Source: Kondoa malvinella (taxonomy: Eukaryota > Basidiomycota > Agaricostilbomycetes > Agaricostilbales > Kondoaceae). Taken from it: DNA of 64,000 bases. Location of the stretch: positions 28,119 through 92,118 of the forward strand of contig BCIM01000018.1 of assembly GCA_039545315.1 (NCBI GenBank), in the 5' to 3' direction. The notes beneath the pieces were generated by a model. The model was not told where the DNA came from. It searched no databases and was given only the letters and a program-made list of their open reading frames with translations. The position numbers and the translations under genes were made by a program. Position 1 is the stretch's first letter. Every line of letters starts with the position of its first letter. Of the stretch, positions 1 to 13,311 are shown one piece after another.

Positions 1-1033
1 TGAAGTCTCCCTCTTTGCCGCTTCCAGTTCTTTTCGAATCTTTTCTAATTCTCGTTGGGCAATCGATAATTCGGTTCGAGTTCGGCTGTGGGCAGTCTTT
101 TCGTTTTCTAGCTCGACGTTTGGTCGAGCTTGGACTGGCCGAAGTGGGGAAAGCATGCTGCAATCGAAAGATGCATCGGGTCCATCAGCTGAGCGAGTCA
201 GGTCGTCCAATGTCGGACTATTCATCGCAGTAGCCAGTAGCAAATCATTGAGCGTGCTTGACATCTTTGGCTTTCTATGAGGTGTAGTCGAGCGTTTCCT
301 TTGCGGTACCCTGTTCGAAGGTGATGCTCGAGCTGCAGAAGGCAGACCTCGAACTCGCTGAGCTGTGACAGGGGTTTTCGAATTGCGCAAGCTTGGTTTT
401 CGGCCAGAGACAGAGCCTACTGGGATGGAGGAGGAGGCCTTCTTTTGCCTTGAAGCCGGTCGAGCGCTTGGTAACCCTAATGCATTCTTTCCGCTGTCTT
501 CGCCCTCATTGCCTTCCGCTATTGACGCACGAGTCTGGAGACTGCTTTGTACACGTCGGAGGTTCGATGTAGTACGTGCGGGTGGAGATTGGTGCTCGGA
601 TACAGGCAGAACGTTACTTCCCTTCAGACGCATGCTGGAGCTTGCAGAAGACACAGGACGCGCAGACAGAGATGAGGAAGCTGTAGACATTGTTCGTAGC
701 CTTGCTGGAGCAGGCAACATGGATCCAGTTGTCTGCCATTCAAAAGTAAACAACATGAATTGACCAGCAGGCGGAAGAGCAGCTCACAGACTGCGTGCGC
801 TGTCTTACAGGAGGCGCTTTGTTCTCTATATCTGATGTTCGCTTGCCTAGAGGTCTCTTCGCGGCGCTGGGCACTTGTGAAGCTCCCACTTTCGACAAGG
901 TTCTGATTCTTGAAGCTGGTACGCGGCTCTTGAGCACGCCTAGCTCTCTCAGGGAAGTATCTCTTGCAGCTGATGGACTGTTGACATCAGTCATGTCGCG
1001 AAACTTGGCTGTTGGCAAAGGGAAGTCGATCAA
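1..1033 (-). CDS. Ser/Arg-rich protein with coiled-coil start (partial, runs off left edge)
   Basis: I do not recognise this gene. Exon 1 (1033–809, 75 codons) starts MIDFPLPTAKFRDMTD. A GTAAGA donor at 808 and a CAG acceptor ending at 733 remove a 76-nt intron in phase 0. Exon 2 stays open from 732 to the window edge, so the C terminus is missing. The visible part of about 319 residues is Ser/Pro/Arg-rich and basic, probably disordered. Near the edge it turns into a charged heptad-like helix (TELSIAQRELEKIRKELEAA). A basic disordered tail leading into a coiled coil suits a cytoskeletal or spindle protein such as a kinesin-14 tail, but no motor is visible, so this is only a guess. The tricalbin stop lies 68 nt upstream on the same strand. 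Confidence 0.6.
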
Positions 1034-1101
1034 TTAGTTGGAATAGGTACATGATTATATTGAATGTCCTGGTATAGCTGTACACCCAAAGTCCACACCC
1101 A

Positions 1102-4100
1102 TTACGATTTGTTCTTGTCAGGCGTTCTCATCATAGAGAATCTTGATGTTCTTTGCGTCCGAATCGAAGCAGGACTGTCCGTCGCTGAAAGGCCGCCCGC
1201 GATCTCTGGCTAAGGACAGAAGGTATATGAGCTACTGTAGGGAAAGACCATATCGGCTTACCTTCCAGTCGAGCTGAATCTGAAGCGATCCATCTGGTAC
1301 TAGCGGTATTGCTGGACTCGCGCTGAGTGTGCCAATAGACGGTGAGAGATAGTCCCAAACGGAGACTTCTGCTGTTGCGACTTGCTTGTCTTTGCCTAGC
1401 TTCTTTTTCTCCCTGTGGAAAAATGTGTTCACTCAATGAAAGCTACTTGGACACAGCGATTTTCACCCACAGTATGGTAAATTCTAAAGTCGAAGGGCCA
1501 GATGTTGTTTTGGCTGTCATACGAATATAAGATCCTGTAATAGCGAGATAGACGGCAGAATGCTCACCATGGAAGCTGTCACCAAATTGAGACTCTGAAC
1601 TGCCTCTTGAAGGATGCGTCTTGTCCAGTGTTCGGCCGTTCTGCTTGACGACTACCAGAGTCTTTTCGGCGCCTTCTACATGCACGCCAGTAATCGTGAC
1701 ATTCAGCCTTCCTTCTAGCGCAGGCATCTCTTCTTCGGTAGAATACCCATTTGTTCCATTGACGGGTTCAGAGTGCGCTGTTTTTGTGGGTGATTTGGCT
1801 TCACCGGTCAGAGGATCAATGACGGCCGCTTGTGCTGTGTGACCGCGCTTGAGCCCAGCTGCCATAAACTCTTCCTCTTCCGCTGTGGCGCTAGAAGACG
1901 ACTTGTTTCGCGCATGACCGCCGTGTGTTGCCCGATAAGCCAGTCCAAATGCGCCTTTGCCGATCGCCTTTCCTCCCGCGCCCACGCCATGGCCAACTCC
2001 GGAGACGACTCGCACACCCTGTAATCGAAAATGGGCGTTGTTCTGGATGACACGAAAGGAAACACTCACGCCTTTTCCAACTGTTCCCACTCCCTTGCCG
2101 ACTCCTTTGCCAACTCCACCGACCGCATTATAGCCAGCCGAGCCAACTGCGCCCAAATTTGTGCCGACTCGACCTATCGTACCAGAAGTTGCTGCTCTCA
2201 CGCGAGTAATGAACTGCAGGACCAGATCAACCTCAGCGATATGTCGAAGCACAGAAGAAGCGGAATTTTACCTCAGGTCGGAAGACAAGTCTCAGCGAAA
2301 CTTCTCCAGAGGTCTTGTGTTCGCCGTCGCCCTGAAGTTGAAGGGTAAGAGGAGTAGCGGTAAAGGGCTCCAGTGTTGATAGATCTATTTGAGCCATACC
2401 AAGCTTGTCTGGCTTGCCAACGGCGTCCCTGCAACATCATGAGATGCTGATCAGCATAGAAATGCGTTGTCATACCAGTCGTATATCTTGACAAAGAAGC
2501 GAGCAGAGGCACGAGAAGGCTGTAATGAAAATCCTTCGTTAAGATCGAGCCGCACGAATCGCTTAACACTTACTATTGGACATTCGAATGTCTCGTTCCC
2601 TGAGCAAATGATCAGTCCTGTGCATAAGTAGTAGATCGATTAAACTTACAGACTGGCTTGAGGGTTCTCTTTTGCACAGCACTCTTGAACAGCTTTTCTC
2701 CTCCAAGTTCAAAGACCGCGTATGGATCAGATGAACCTGACCGATCTGCAGCGCGAAGACCAGAAGCATCGACCAGGTCAACTCGCAGAAGTCCGGTATC
2801 TGCGATTCGTTCGCTTCAGTGAGTGAAAAGTGAAGAGTAAGGAGCACGTACTGTTGACACTCTCGCGAGGCTCTATCTGGATGTTGACAGGGATATATTT
2901 GGCACAGACTGTTATATACGATTTCGAGAGCCCTCTGTTATCGGTAAGGCAGAACTGCGTGCAGATATTTAGCCTGCTCGCTATGAACCCACAGAATCTC
3001 ACATACCTCGGTCGGTTTATCGAGAGCTGTTTCCAAGAATTCGTTCATGTCGAGGGCCAGTTCAGCGTATGTCTCATCGGTAGTCTCCTTTTCTGCTTCG
3101 TTGAGCTTGAAGATGATGCGCGAATAGTCAAGCTCTTTGATGAAGGTCTCGTGAACCTCATCCCAGGTCGTCTTGGTCGACCGAGCTTTTTCGGTGGTAT
3201 CTGAAACCGATGTCAGTGACAAGCAAAGATGCAGGGTATTGCCGTACGAGCTGGCCAGTATCCAGAGTCGAACAGTATTTCCAGCCTGGCTCCTTTGCGG
3301 GCAATGTTCCCGCCTACTATATTGGTGACAAGGATACCCGATTCTACAATGATTGAGCCTTAGAGCAGAACAATCTGGTCAATAGCTTACGAGTAGCTAG
3401 AAGCACATCTCTAGGTATCGAGACTGCTTCTTTGGTAGACTTCTGAGTAGCAATAGAGCCAGATGGTCTGTGAGTCTTCTCCAGGGTGCCATTCGGCTGA
3501 GCGACTCCGTTGGAAATGGGAGGAGCAGCGCGAGTCGCTGATGCAATGCGTTGCGCGTCAGCTTCGAAATCTCCATCTTCCTGGCCTGCATCTTCTTCAT
3601 GGTCGCCAATCGCTACAGTGTTGACCGTTGATGCTGTATCGGACTGATCATCAGCCTTGATCCGCTCGAGTTGTGTCGGAGGCGCATCAAATTGGATGTT
3701 GCCCACTTCCGCGCATGGGTAAAAGTTGGCTTCATAGAAGAGAGTGCCGCGCAAGTTACGCTTGCCGTCAATGCGTAGCATTTCGTTCTTTTCCTGCTTT
3801 CCGCTGGACTTCCACCTGTTTCCAGTGGCTGCCCCGGCTGCATCTTCCGTCACTAGAGTGCCCACGTCCAGTTCAACGCTGCCAAGTGATCGATCCTTGC
3901 CAGTATGCTCGTAGTCCATGCTACGGTCCAACGATCAGGGGAGCCTTTCAAATGCTACAGCAAGACAGCTTACACTTCCAAGATGAGCTTCTCTTTTGTG
4001 CTGTATCCTCTGAGTCAGGTCCGAACCTTGTGAGATTAGCAAACAACTCACTTGTGAACAGGTACGTAGACAACTTCGTCCCATTCCGGACTGGTAGTCA

Positions 4101-7100
4101 AAATCAGCTATCTAGTCAACAGGGCAAAAATTGCGCACTTCAAGCTAAAGACGGCATCAGCGACATATGCTTGGCACAAGAAGCCAACACGTACTTATTG
4201 TTGACGATCTCTGTCTTGGCTTGCGGTATACCCGCTCTCAAGATGCGAAGATATGGATCAGACTTGCCTCCGGTGAGCGCCTCGACATTCTTGAGATCAA
4301 TTGCACGCTTGATCCAGAATCGAACAACACCAATGGGCGGTCTATAGCTTCTCGATCCGTTGATCGCGCCAGCCATCATGACAGCCTTCCATTCGGCAGA
4401 AATCCTGACGCGGCCGGTAGCACAGCCCGACAGAGGGAACCAATCTTTGCTTTGAGCTTTAGCCTCAAGCAGGTCTGCTAGCTTGATGTTGAGGTAGCCA
4501 AGCATAGGATCAACGCTAAGACCGCGCTCATCAATGATCTTCAGGCCAATGACAGCTGCAGCTTTGTCGGTAACGAGGAACTCATACGAGTCTTCCCATG
4601 CGGGTGAGGTTGTACGTTTGAGTGTTCGAGTGGAATAAATCGGTGCGTCTGTCGAATGGAATCAGCTTTGAAAATACCTCGAACGAGACAATTACGCTGC
4701 AAAAATAGTCTGGCGTACGGGTTGAGCTGACTGTGAGAGATGGACTTTTTGTGGTCGAGCTCCTTTGCCTGATGTATAGTCAATCGCACAATTCCAGTAG
4801 CTGTGAGAAGGCGTCATTGTCCGAGCTGTGGATGTAGCGCAAGTTTGTCACTCACTAGTCTCCGGGATAGCTTCTTCAGAGCCATTTTCGAGCTTTTTGG
4901 GTGTCATAGTCGGGTAATAGTTGATGGCATAGTTGAGCACACCGCGATCTTTACCTTGCAATGTGACAGTAGACTGGACATGTTCTTGCTCTGGATCGGC
5001 TTCGAGGGTCTTGAGATCAAAATTGGCAACACCGAGTTCCATATCTTTGCGACGCTCGTTCCAGTCCTTGACTGTGAGCGTGAGGACGTCGTTGAGCGAA
5101 TTGACGAGAATGAATTTCGTTTCGTTCCAATGCGGGCTGACGCTGTCAGCATTCGCAAAGTCAGATGAGTGCACAATCTGATGATAAGCTATAATCACTG
5201 ACGTGCTGTGTTTCGTCTTTGTCTTTGCCAATTCCGCTCGTTGACTGATGGACACGCTGACGTATGGATCAGGTGCGCCGCTGCCCATCTTGACGCCTTT
5301 CAAGCCACGCGCATTGAAGAGAGTGATTTGCACCACGCCAATAGCGGAATCTGTCGATCAGATCACATGTTCAGACAAGGATTTGCCTAAGGAGCGAAGC
5401 ACCGACCTATAGGAGCCCCAGAGAGCAGTTGTTCCAGATCGAGAGCAAACGAGTTGGGGCTGTACATCATCGGACCTAAGTTGGCGTGAATTTGGCCATC
5501 GATGAAACTGTCATGCGAAAGCAATGGTAATGAGACGAAATCTCAACACCACAGCATCACACTGACTTTGCTAGACCAGGGATCTGCACCAACATGAGCT
5601 GCACCAGGACAGACAGACAAGTAGACTTACCATGTTGATATCGAAGCCTATGGGCTTCAGCACGAAATCAATGACCGGTTTCTCCAAAAAGCTAGATATA
5701 GTCTTGAGCAATTCCCCGAATGAACAGATAAAACCAATACCTGAGCTCGACAGTTTTGATCTGTACCATAAGCCGGACTACTAAGTAACATTAAATTACA
5801 GCAGAGCCCGCTCACGCACATTCGGGAAATTGCTCATCAACTTGAGCTTGACTCTCATCACGCCGGTGAAAGCAATATCCTCAGTCAAGATGTCCTTGCC
5901 TACACTAGCCATTCCTTTACCAATCTTGATGGCCAGAACAATCTTAGGGTTGACTTTGCCGGCTGCTTGTCTAGGTGTCAAATCTGCAATATCGGCAGGA
6001 GTGAAAGAGAGCTTGATGTCCATAACTACAACGTCGTCTTCCGTATCGGGAAACGTCTTTATGAAATCGAGTCGAGGTCCTTTTGTGCCTAAAGTGAAGG
6101 TAGTGAGGCGGAGAGATTCGAGGAAGGCTGGGCATGATTCAGAGAGGACTTGGTCTACTGCCATGACGATTGTTGCAGAAAGGAGAGGTTCGTAAGCCAG
6201 CCAGAAGCGACGTAGGAAGTTCTATGCGATGAGTCAGTCAGGAAGAAGCCAGAAAGGAAGTGACTTGCGTTGATCCAATCCGCTGATTCATGTTCTGTAT
6301 ACAGACGAGTCTTTGCTAATTCCCGCTCGATATCGTCTCTTGCTCTATGACGAACTCGCTTGATCGAAGTAGAATAGTAAGTCGCACAAACAGCCGCGAC
6401 AAACAAGCAAGAAAAGAGACCACCACCAAAGCGAGTGAGGTAGTGTGATGCACCAATAGCAAAGAATATAATGGCCGCATTGTGGTAGTCTGTTCCATAG
6501 TAGATATCGGCTAAGAAGGTACTGAGCGGATCAGGTTTGGGCGCTTCTTCTTCCTCTACGCCCTTGATCTTTTCGCCAGCTGCTTGTTGTTCGCGAATGT
6601 GTTTTTGGCCAGACCAGCCTACTTGCGCATCTTCTGGGATATCGGCGACCTACGCTGTATAAGCTTGTGTGTTGATGCAACGCGACGGAGCACTGACCTT
6701 GCCATTTGCTAGCCTGCCTTCTGGAACGCCTGAAGAAGGGCCAGATACAGCTTCTTGAGCAGTAGCTCTCTCGGCGTCTGCTAAGTTCACGGTAGGCGCT
6801 GGGCCGTCTCTCGATAGGTCTGAATCTGATACCAGTTCTGTGTACGACAACGCTCTTAGCTCGTTGAAGGAGTAGACGATCAGATCTCGCACCTGTTCCT
6901 ACATTCGCAGGACGAGGGTCTGCACCAGCGATAGGCGATATCTTGGATTTGGCTTCAAGCAGAGTCGCAGCAGCCTTGTCTTGCGGTGTTGCTTCTGGAT
7001 CGTATTCCCGCACTACAGCGCCCTTTGCAGCGGAATCTTGAGCCACAGCTTGCTTTGATGAACGGTCTGTGGGCTCTTCTGGCACCAAAGGCGCGGATAC

Positions 7101-7136
7101 GCTGTTCGGAACGGCGTAGTCCCTATAGGAAGCCAT
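1102..7136 (-). CDS. Tricalbin (SMP and multi-C2 ER–plasma membrane tether)
   Basis: Multi-exon gene whose pieces read in order as a tricalbin/extended-synaptotagmin, a protein that anchors the cortical ER to the plasma membrane and moves lipids between them. The start is ATG at 7136 (MASYRDYAVPNS). A disordered acidic N terminus is followed by a hydrophobic hairpin (about 6490–6370, AAIIFFAIG and LFSCLFVAAVCATYY). The SMP lipid-transfer domain spans about 6300–5450 and includes WINAFLRRFW, DIKLSFTPADIADL and SPNSFALDLEQLL. Five C2-type domains follow at about 5340–4850, 4790–4400, 4370–3850, 3000–2260 and 1700–1230. DPYV/DPYL/DPYA Asp-containing loops are visible in C2-1, C2-3 and C2-4. A Gly/Val/Lys-rich linker (about 2200–1930) precedes the last C2. 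The final splice gives a basic tail ending DKNKS and a TAA at 1102. Exon borders are inferred. It is divergent from the O-mannosyltransferase gene, with 285 bp between start codons. Confidence 0.9.
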
Positions 7137-7421
7137 TTTCCCTCGGTGGTTGATGCTTGACCTTCGCTAGCTGCTAGACCCTCGGCTTGGACAGACAACA
7201 ACAGCGAGCAAGTGTAAAGGCTTCGCACAGATCAGAATTGTCGTTTGTAGCTTATCAAAACGAGATATTTACCATCCAGACGTGTTCACTTGGGCAGCCA
7301 AGACCGAAGTGCTCTGGTAGCCCTCAACAGGCAGTATACCCTTTCCGTTCGCTCTGTATTCGAGGCTGCAGCTGCCTAGCGAAACAACTGCCTTGACGCC
7401 TCAGCGGCCCAACGACGCGCG

Positions 7422-10400
7422 ATGGCGAGCATGACAGGTCTGACAGCCAGGCGACCTCAAGCGACTGCCGATGACAGCAATGATCAATATGCGCTAGACA
7501 GTTATGCATCAGAAAAGCCAGCTACAGACTATGCACGACCGCGACCTATGGGAAAAGATAATGCTTCCCTACTTTCAGCTTCGAGCTGGTTACAGTCAGA
7601 CGAAACACTTAGAAAAGGCAAATTACCTCAAGGCAGTGCTGTGTCTAGACGAGATGGCAAAGGACCGAAAGGACCGCTGGACTTCTTGGGAGGCGGATTA
7701 AACTTGAGCTCTGGCGAATGCAAGGTGCTTGCTCTGGTTGTGCTGGTAGCTTGCTGCGTGCGGCTATATAGACTGGATAGGCCGTCTTCAGTTGTGTGAG
7801 TCTTTTGTCTTTTTGACATGTCTGGCCCGAGCTAAATCTGGTGCATGAAAGGTTCGATGAAGTACACTTTGGAGGCATGGCTACCAAATACATCAAGCAA
7901 AAGTTCTTCATGGTATTATATACTGCTCTCCATAGATAGTATGTCTAACATCGCTGTTTAGGACGTGCATCCACCTTTGGCCAAGCTTCTCATCACCCTC
8001 GCATCACTCATAGGCGGATTCACGGGCAATTTTGACTTCAAAAAGATCGGCTCGTCAGTCACATCTCCCACATCTGTTTGATCTGAGCTAATCTCCCGAA
8101 CACAGCGAGTACGCGGAACACCACGTTCCATACGTTTTCATGCGTCTGCTCCCAGCAATCCTTGGCATCCTAGTCGTTCCTCTCTCCTACTTGACTATGC
8201 GAGGACTCGCCTGTCGACCCAACACAGCTCTCCTCTCTTCCTTGCTCATCACCTTCGAAAACGGTCTCATCACTCAATCCCGACTCATCCTCCTCGATTC
8301 ACCTTTGATCTTCTTTACCGCTCTATCAATCTTTTTCTGGGTCGGTTTCAGTAACGAAAATTTCACTCGACCGTTTACGAAGCCTTGGTGGGCTTGGTTA
8401 TCCCTCACTGGTTTCGCACTGGGTTGCGTAGCGAGTGTTAAATGGGTCGGATTGTTTACCATTGCTACTATCGGCGTGGCAACTATTATTCAACTCTGGG
8501 AACTACTAGGCGATCTCAAAGTGAGCATGAAGTCGCTCTTTAGGCATTTTGTGGCTAGGGCAATTTGCTTGATTGGTATTCCGTTGATGGTCTACATGGC
8601 TTGTTTTCGAGTGCACTTCTGGGTGTTACACAAGAGTGGGGACGGGGATGGGTTCATGAGCTCGGAATTTCAGCATAGCTTGAGAGGTCATGGGATGCCG
8701 GATACTTATGCTGGTCAGTTGCGTCTATTCATTTGGTGCTCGTCACCATGTGAACGAAAAACGCTCTCTGACAGATGTCTCGCTCGGGTCGAAGATCACT
8801 ATCAGACACTACAATACTCAAGGTGGCTACCTGCACTCGCACCCTCACAACTATCCTTCTGGGTCAAAGCGTACGTGCTAATCTCATCTTGGTCTTTCTG
8901 ATGTAGCTTGAGATCGTTGTACAGAGCAACAAATCACCCTCTACCCTCATCGAGACGATAACAATGCTTGGACAGTGCTCAACAATACCGTAGATGCAAC
9001 TTTCGATCCGCTAGTCGATACACCGGTTAGACACATTACAGACGGTCAGCTCATTCGCCTCGACCATCCTATCACGAAGAAGAAGCTACATTCGCACGAT
9101 ATTCGTCCGTCTGTTTCTGAAGTAGATTGGCAAAACGAAGTCTCCGCTTATGGCTTTGATGGTTTCGATGGTGATGCGAATGACTACTGGGCAGTTGAGA
9201 TCCAGAAAGACTACTGCGATAGTGGTGATAGCCAAGCGAAGAAGAGGCTGAGGGCGATCAGGACAAAGTTCAGGTTGAGGCATATGATGACTGGTTGTTA
9301 CCTCTTCTCGCACAAGGTCAAGCTGCCAGATTGGGGCTTTGAGCAGCAGGAGGTCACTTGCAACAAGGTGAGATTTTTTTGCTGTTTCTCTCGTCCCGCT
9401 CAGTGACATTTCGTAGAACCCAACTATTCCGAACAGTATTTGGTATGTCGAGACCAACACGCACCCAATCCGTAGGTGAAGCCGCAAGCTGACGTGTGCA
9501 TTGCTGACTATACTGTAGTCGCACATCAAGAAAAGGCTGAAAAGATAAATTATCAAAGACCTGGCTTCTTCCGCAAGTTCGCAGGTCAGTGCTGAATGTA
9601 TATATGCTGGTTTACAGCTTATAGCTTCTGACCCCGGCAGAACTCAACGCTGTTATGTGGCGCACCAACGCTGGTCTGACCGAAAGGCACGCCTATGACT
9701 CTCGGCCGCAAGCCTGGCCATGGCTTCGAAGAGGCATCAAGTGAGTTTTCATCAAGTCGGATGCCTTTTACTAACTTCCTCGAAGCTTCTGGGTCAAGGA
9801 TCATCGCCAGGTTTACCTCATTGGCAACCCTGTTGTGTGGTGGCTCAGCTCTCTTGCTATTGGAGCATATATCGCTGTGCGAGGTCTCCTCATCTTGCGC
9901 GCAAAACGAGGGTACCAGGACTTCAAGAATAGTGAGCACGCTGATGCTACAAAGGCTCAATGCTGACGAGCCTGACAGCGACAATTGTCTTCTACGACCG
10001 AACATGCATGTTCTTGACTATTGGCTGGGCACTACACTACCTACCATTCTTCATCATGCAGCGTCAACTGTTCTTGCATCACTACTTCCCTGCGCTCTAC
10101 TGCGCTATTCTGCTACTCGGCACAGTGTTCGACCTGGTCACAATCACCTTCAAGCCAAAGGTCCGACTCCAAGTAGCAGCCTTCATCCTCTTTCTCGCTC
10201 TATGGTCATTCTGGCATTGGTCTCCCCTGGTTTACGCCGGCCAGTGGACCAAGAAAGAATGCCAGAACGCCAAGTGGCTCAAGACTTGGGACTTTTCATG
10301 CGCAGACTTTAACGTCAAATATAGCGACTATGCGCCCAAGGTTGCCCAAGCGATCAATTCCACGACAATGGACGCTGCGGATGACACTAATACAGTGGAA

Positions 10401-10853
10401 GTGCCAAAAGTCGAGCCAGTAGCAGACATCTTCCAGAAGAAGATAGAGCAAGAAGCTCAGCCAAAAGCTTCAATAGCACCAATAATACAAGAACACAAGG
10501 CAGAAGACAATCAGCCATTACGGATTGTCGATGAGGATGACGAGGTAGAAGAGATTGCGAAGGCACCAATAGCGGAAAAGAAGGATGAACAGACGACAGG
10601 GCAGCAACAAGAGCCTGCTAGAGACCCAAATTACCAACAAGAAGAGGCTGTCCCGATACCTGATCCTGTTGGCAACGATCAAACCACCAAAGCTGAAGGT
10701 GCTGAAGCAGCGGAAGCTAAGCGTGATATTGGGGAAGAAGTTGTCAAAGTGGATGAGGAAGGGAACGAGATAGGAGACGACGGTGTTGTCACCGTTACCG
10801 TGGTCAAGGAGATTGAGGTTGAAGAGCAAGTCGAGCCCGTAGAGGCGGCTTGA
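7422..10853 (+). CDS. Dolichyl-phosphate-mannose–protein O-mannosyltransferase (Pmt2-like)
   Basis: Transfers mannose from dolichol-phosphate-mannose to Ser/Thr of secretory proteins in the ER membrane. The first luminal loop carries the family signature FDEVHFGG...DVHPPLAKLL (from about 7850). Next come SRLILLDSPLIFF and a set of membrane helices, then a luminal MIR region (about 8640–9400) with GGYLHSHPHNYPSGS and LYPHRDDNN. The C-terminal PMT domain has RPQAWPWLRRGI, FWVKDHRQVYLIGNP and RQLFLHHYFPALY. The phrase HKSGDGDGFMSS fits the Pmt2 subfamily, but I assign it from memory only. At least eight introns are needed. After the last helix and the WSPLVYAGQW loop there is an unusual acidic tail of roughly 170 residues, rich in Glu, Ala and Val, ending VEPVEAA. 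The start is the first ATG of the open frame (MASMTGLTARRPQ). Confidence 0.93.
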
Positions 10854-11189
10854 CGTAGTGCTACCATCATAGATTGCATGGATCTTTCGACGTTGGCAAG
10901 CAGATCGGCCTAGCATATGCAAGCCTGAGCGGCTTTGTCTGTAGTGACAGCCGTCGGAAATGTTGCCTCAATTCTGCGAAGGGCCATTGCTCCTCATCCA
11001 CTAAATCCTCCCTTGCTCCTCATTGTATTGCTTGACCTGCAGTCCTGCCAGACCCTCTTATCGCCTCTTCTTCGCTGCTGCAGGGTGATCAGAAACGCGT
11101 CAAATGACTCGACCATCCACGTGGATTGATTGCCTGGTTATTTGCGATTGTGTTTCCTTCTTTCGCGCTACCACTTATATGCTGCACAA

Positions 11190-13257
11190 ATGCCTCTGAG
11201 CACCATCGATCAGCGCAAAGCCGTTCGGAAACTAAATTGGCTTCTACTTCCAATTCTCACCATCACATATGGTATCCAATTTTATGACAAGGCTGTTCTT
11301 GGATCTGCCTCTGTCTTTGGCGTCATCGAGGATCTGGGCCTGTCTACCGTTAACAGCCAAGGCCAAGTCTCGACGTTGAGGTATAGCACTGCAACTGCGG
11401 CTTTCTATTAGTGAGTCTGCATTTCCGTCCTTCGCATGTTCAGTCCGCTCACTGTGACTCTCTCAGTGGTTATATGGTTGCGGTCTTGTCAGTCAAGACC
11501 AGTCACAACCCTTGGGCAGCGCTCACAGACAGCCAATCAGACCGGTCTCTCTGTTGCTGCAGGTGCTGCCTCTTGGCAAGACCTCTGCAGCTGTCGTGTG
11601 CGTAGCTGAAAACCTTGCCAGAGCTACGAGCTTAACAAGTTGGGCAGTCTGCTTTGGGGCATCGTTGTGCTATTGACAATCGCTTGCACAAACTTTGCTG
11701 GTCTGACGGTCCAGCGTGTTGCCCTTGGAGCTATCGAGTCTACTGTCTCGCCAGCGTTTGTCGCGATTTCAAACACATACTTCACAAAGCAAGAGATTGC
11801 CTCGAGAATAGGAATATGGTATTCAGCAACTGGGCTTTTCAGGTTCGTTCTTTTGCTGCTTGTCCGGATTATCCCTAATATCTCTCTACAGTATGATATC
11901 AGGCGTCATCAACTACGGCCTAGGTACAGTGCATGTCATCTTATACACCTGTCTGACGTTTCCATACAGGCAGCATTGACAGTAGTCTTTCCAGCTGGAA
12001 GATTCTTTTCCTGTTTGCAGGCCTCTTCACAATCGTAAGCATTGAGAAATCACCGGTAACACACCTGAAATCAGACAGTTCTGGTCCTTTGTAATCTTAT
12101 TCTTCATTCCCGACAACATCAACTCTGCTCGATATTTCAGTGAAGATGAGAAGACATACCTGCACGACCGCCTAACTGGACAAACTCAAGGCGCTTCAGA
12201 CAAACACTTGCGCCGGTCGCATCTGCTGGAGGCCTTGAAAGATCCTCTAGTCTATGTCTACATGGTTGTAGGCACACTAATGTACGCTCCAATCATCTGC
12301 AAAGATTGGTACTGATTATTATGCACGACAGATACATATGCAATGGCGGTGTGACAGCTTTTGGTGCTCGAATCATACGTACTTTTGGGTATACCTCTTT
12401 GCAAAGCATTTTGCTTCAGATTCCAGGCGGCGCCACGACTTGTATCTGTCAGTATTCAAATTATGCTTTCTGGTACGCTCAACACACTGATACAAATGAC
12501 AGCAATATATCTGTGCTGGTGCGTTCAAGGTCAAACGCTGTAAAGCTGAGCTGACACAAGCTAGCTGGATTGATGGACGCTGGAAGAATGTCACTACCTA
12601 TCTGATGGCAGCGTCCTGCGTGCCAGTAATGGTCGGATCGATCATACTTTGGAAAGGCTCATGGGAGCACCGAGGTCTCCCTCTGTTTGGCTACTATCTG
12701 ATACCGATCTTTGGTGCTCCTTTTGTGATGCTGCTTACACTGGCATCTCGCAACGTTGCAGGTGAGTAGTATGCCACACCCATTAGATTGATACTGATGC
12801 CGGCCTAGGCGGTGCAAAGAAAGCTGTGGTCAATGGAGGTCGGTGTTTCATCGCACAGCTCCTGGCTCAGCTAAGACGTGCGCAGCGCTCTTCATCGGCT
12901 ATTGCGCAGGCAACATTATCGGTCCATACACTGTGCTGACGCCAGAGTAGGTCTGACCATTACTTCGAAGGAACCAGCTGAAATGCGATCAGGGCTACTA
13001 CAAAATACCACACGACGTGGATCACGCTCATAGCCGCGATGTCAGCCGTCATCGTGCTCTCTTTCGGTCTGCGAGCGTACTTTGTCTACGAGAACAAGCG
13101 AAGAAATTCGATGCAAGCTGTACAAGGCGACTCGTTGGCCAAAGAGCAAGAGACAGAGACAGACAGCAAAAGGCAGTCCGCTATCGCAGGAGCTGATCCA
13201 GACGAAGATCTGTACCTGTCAGATGGGCAAAACCTGAATTTTAGATATAGCTACTAG
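11190..13257 (+). CDS. MFS permease of the anion:cation symporter (Dal5/allantoate) family
   Basis: Spliced gene for a 12-helix plasma-membrane transporter. The N terminus MPLSTIDQRKAVRKLNWLLL runs into PILTITYGIQFYDKAVLGSA, the usual first helix of the Dal5/anion:cation symporter family, whose members carry organic anions such as allantoate, pantothenate, nicotinate or biotin precursors. Later pieces include LTVQRVALGAIESTVSPAFV (helix 4), a long charged central loop, FGARIIRTFGYTSLQSILLQ (helices 7–8) and a final helix with FGLRAYFVYENKRRN. The C-terminal tail is acidic (LDPDEDLYL-type) and ends NLNFRYSY. About nine introns are needed. I chose ATG 11190 over an upstream in-frame alternative start because homologues begin close to this point. 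The substrate cannot be told from sequence. It lies tail-to-tail with the ERV41 gene, with 54 bp between stops. Confidence 0.85.
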
Positions 13258-13311
13258 AATAGAATGTTGGATCAGGGACAGAAGAATAGATCTACATGTG
13301 TCGCATTGCAT

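Noticed and set aside
1..1033. Kinesin-14 assignment for the left-edge gene
   Set aside because: Only a basic Ser-rich tail and the start of a coiled coil are inside the window, and no motor motif can be seen.
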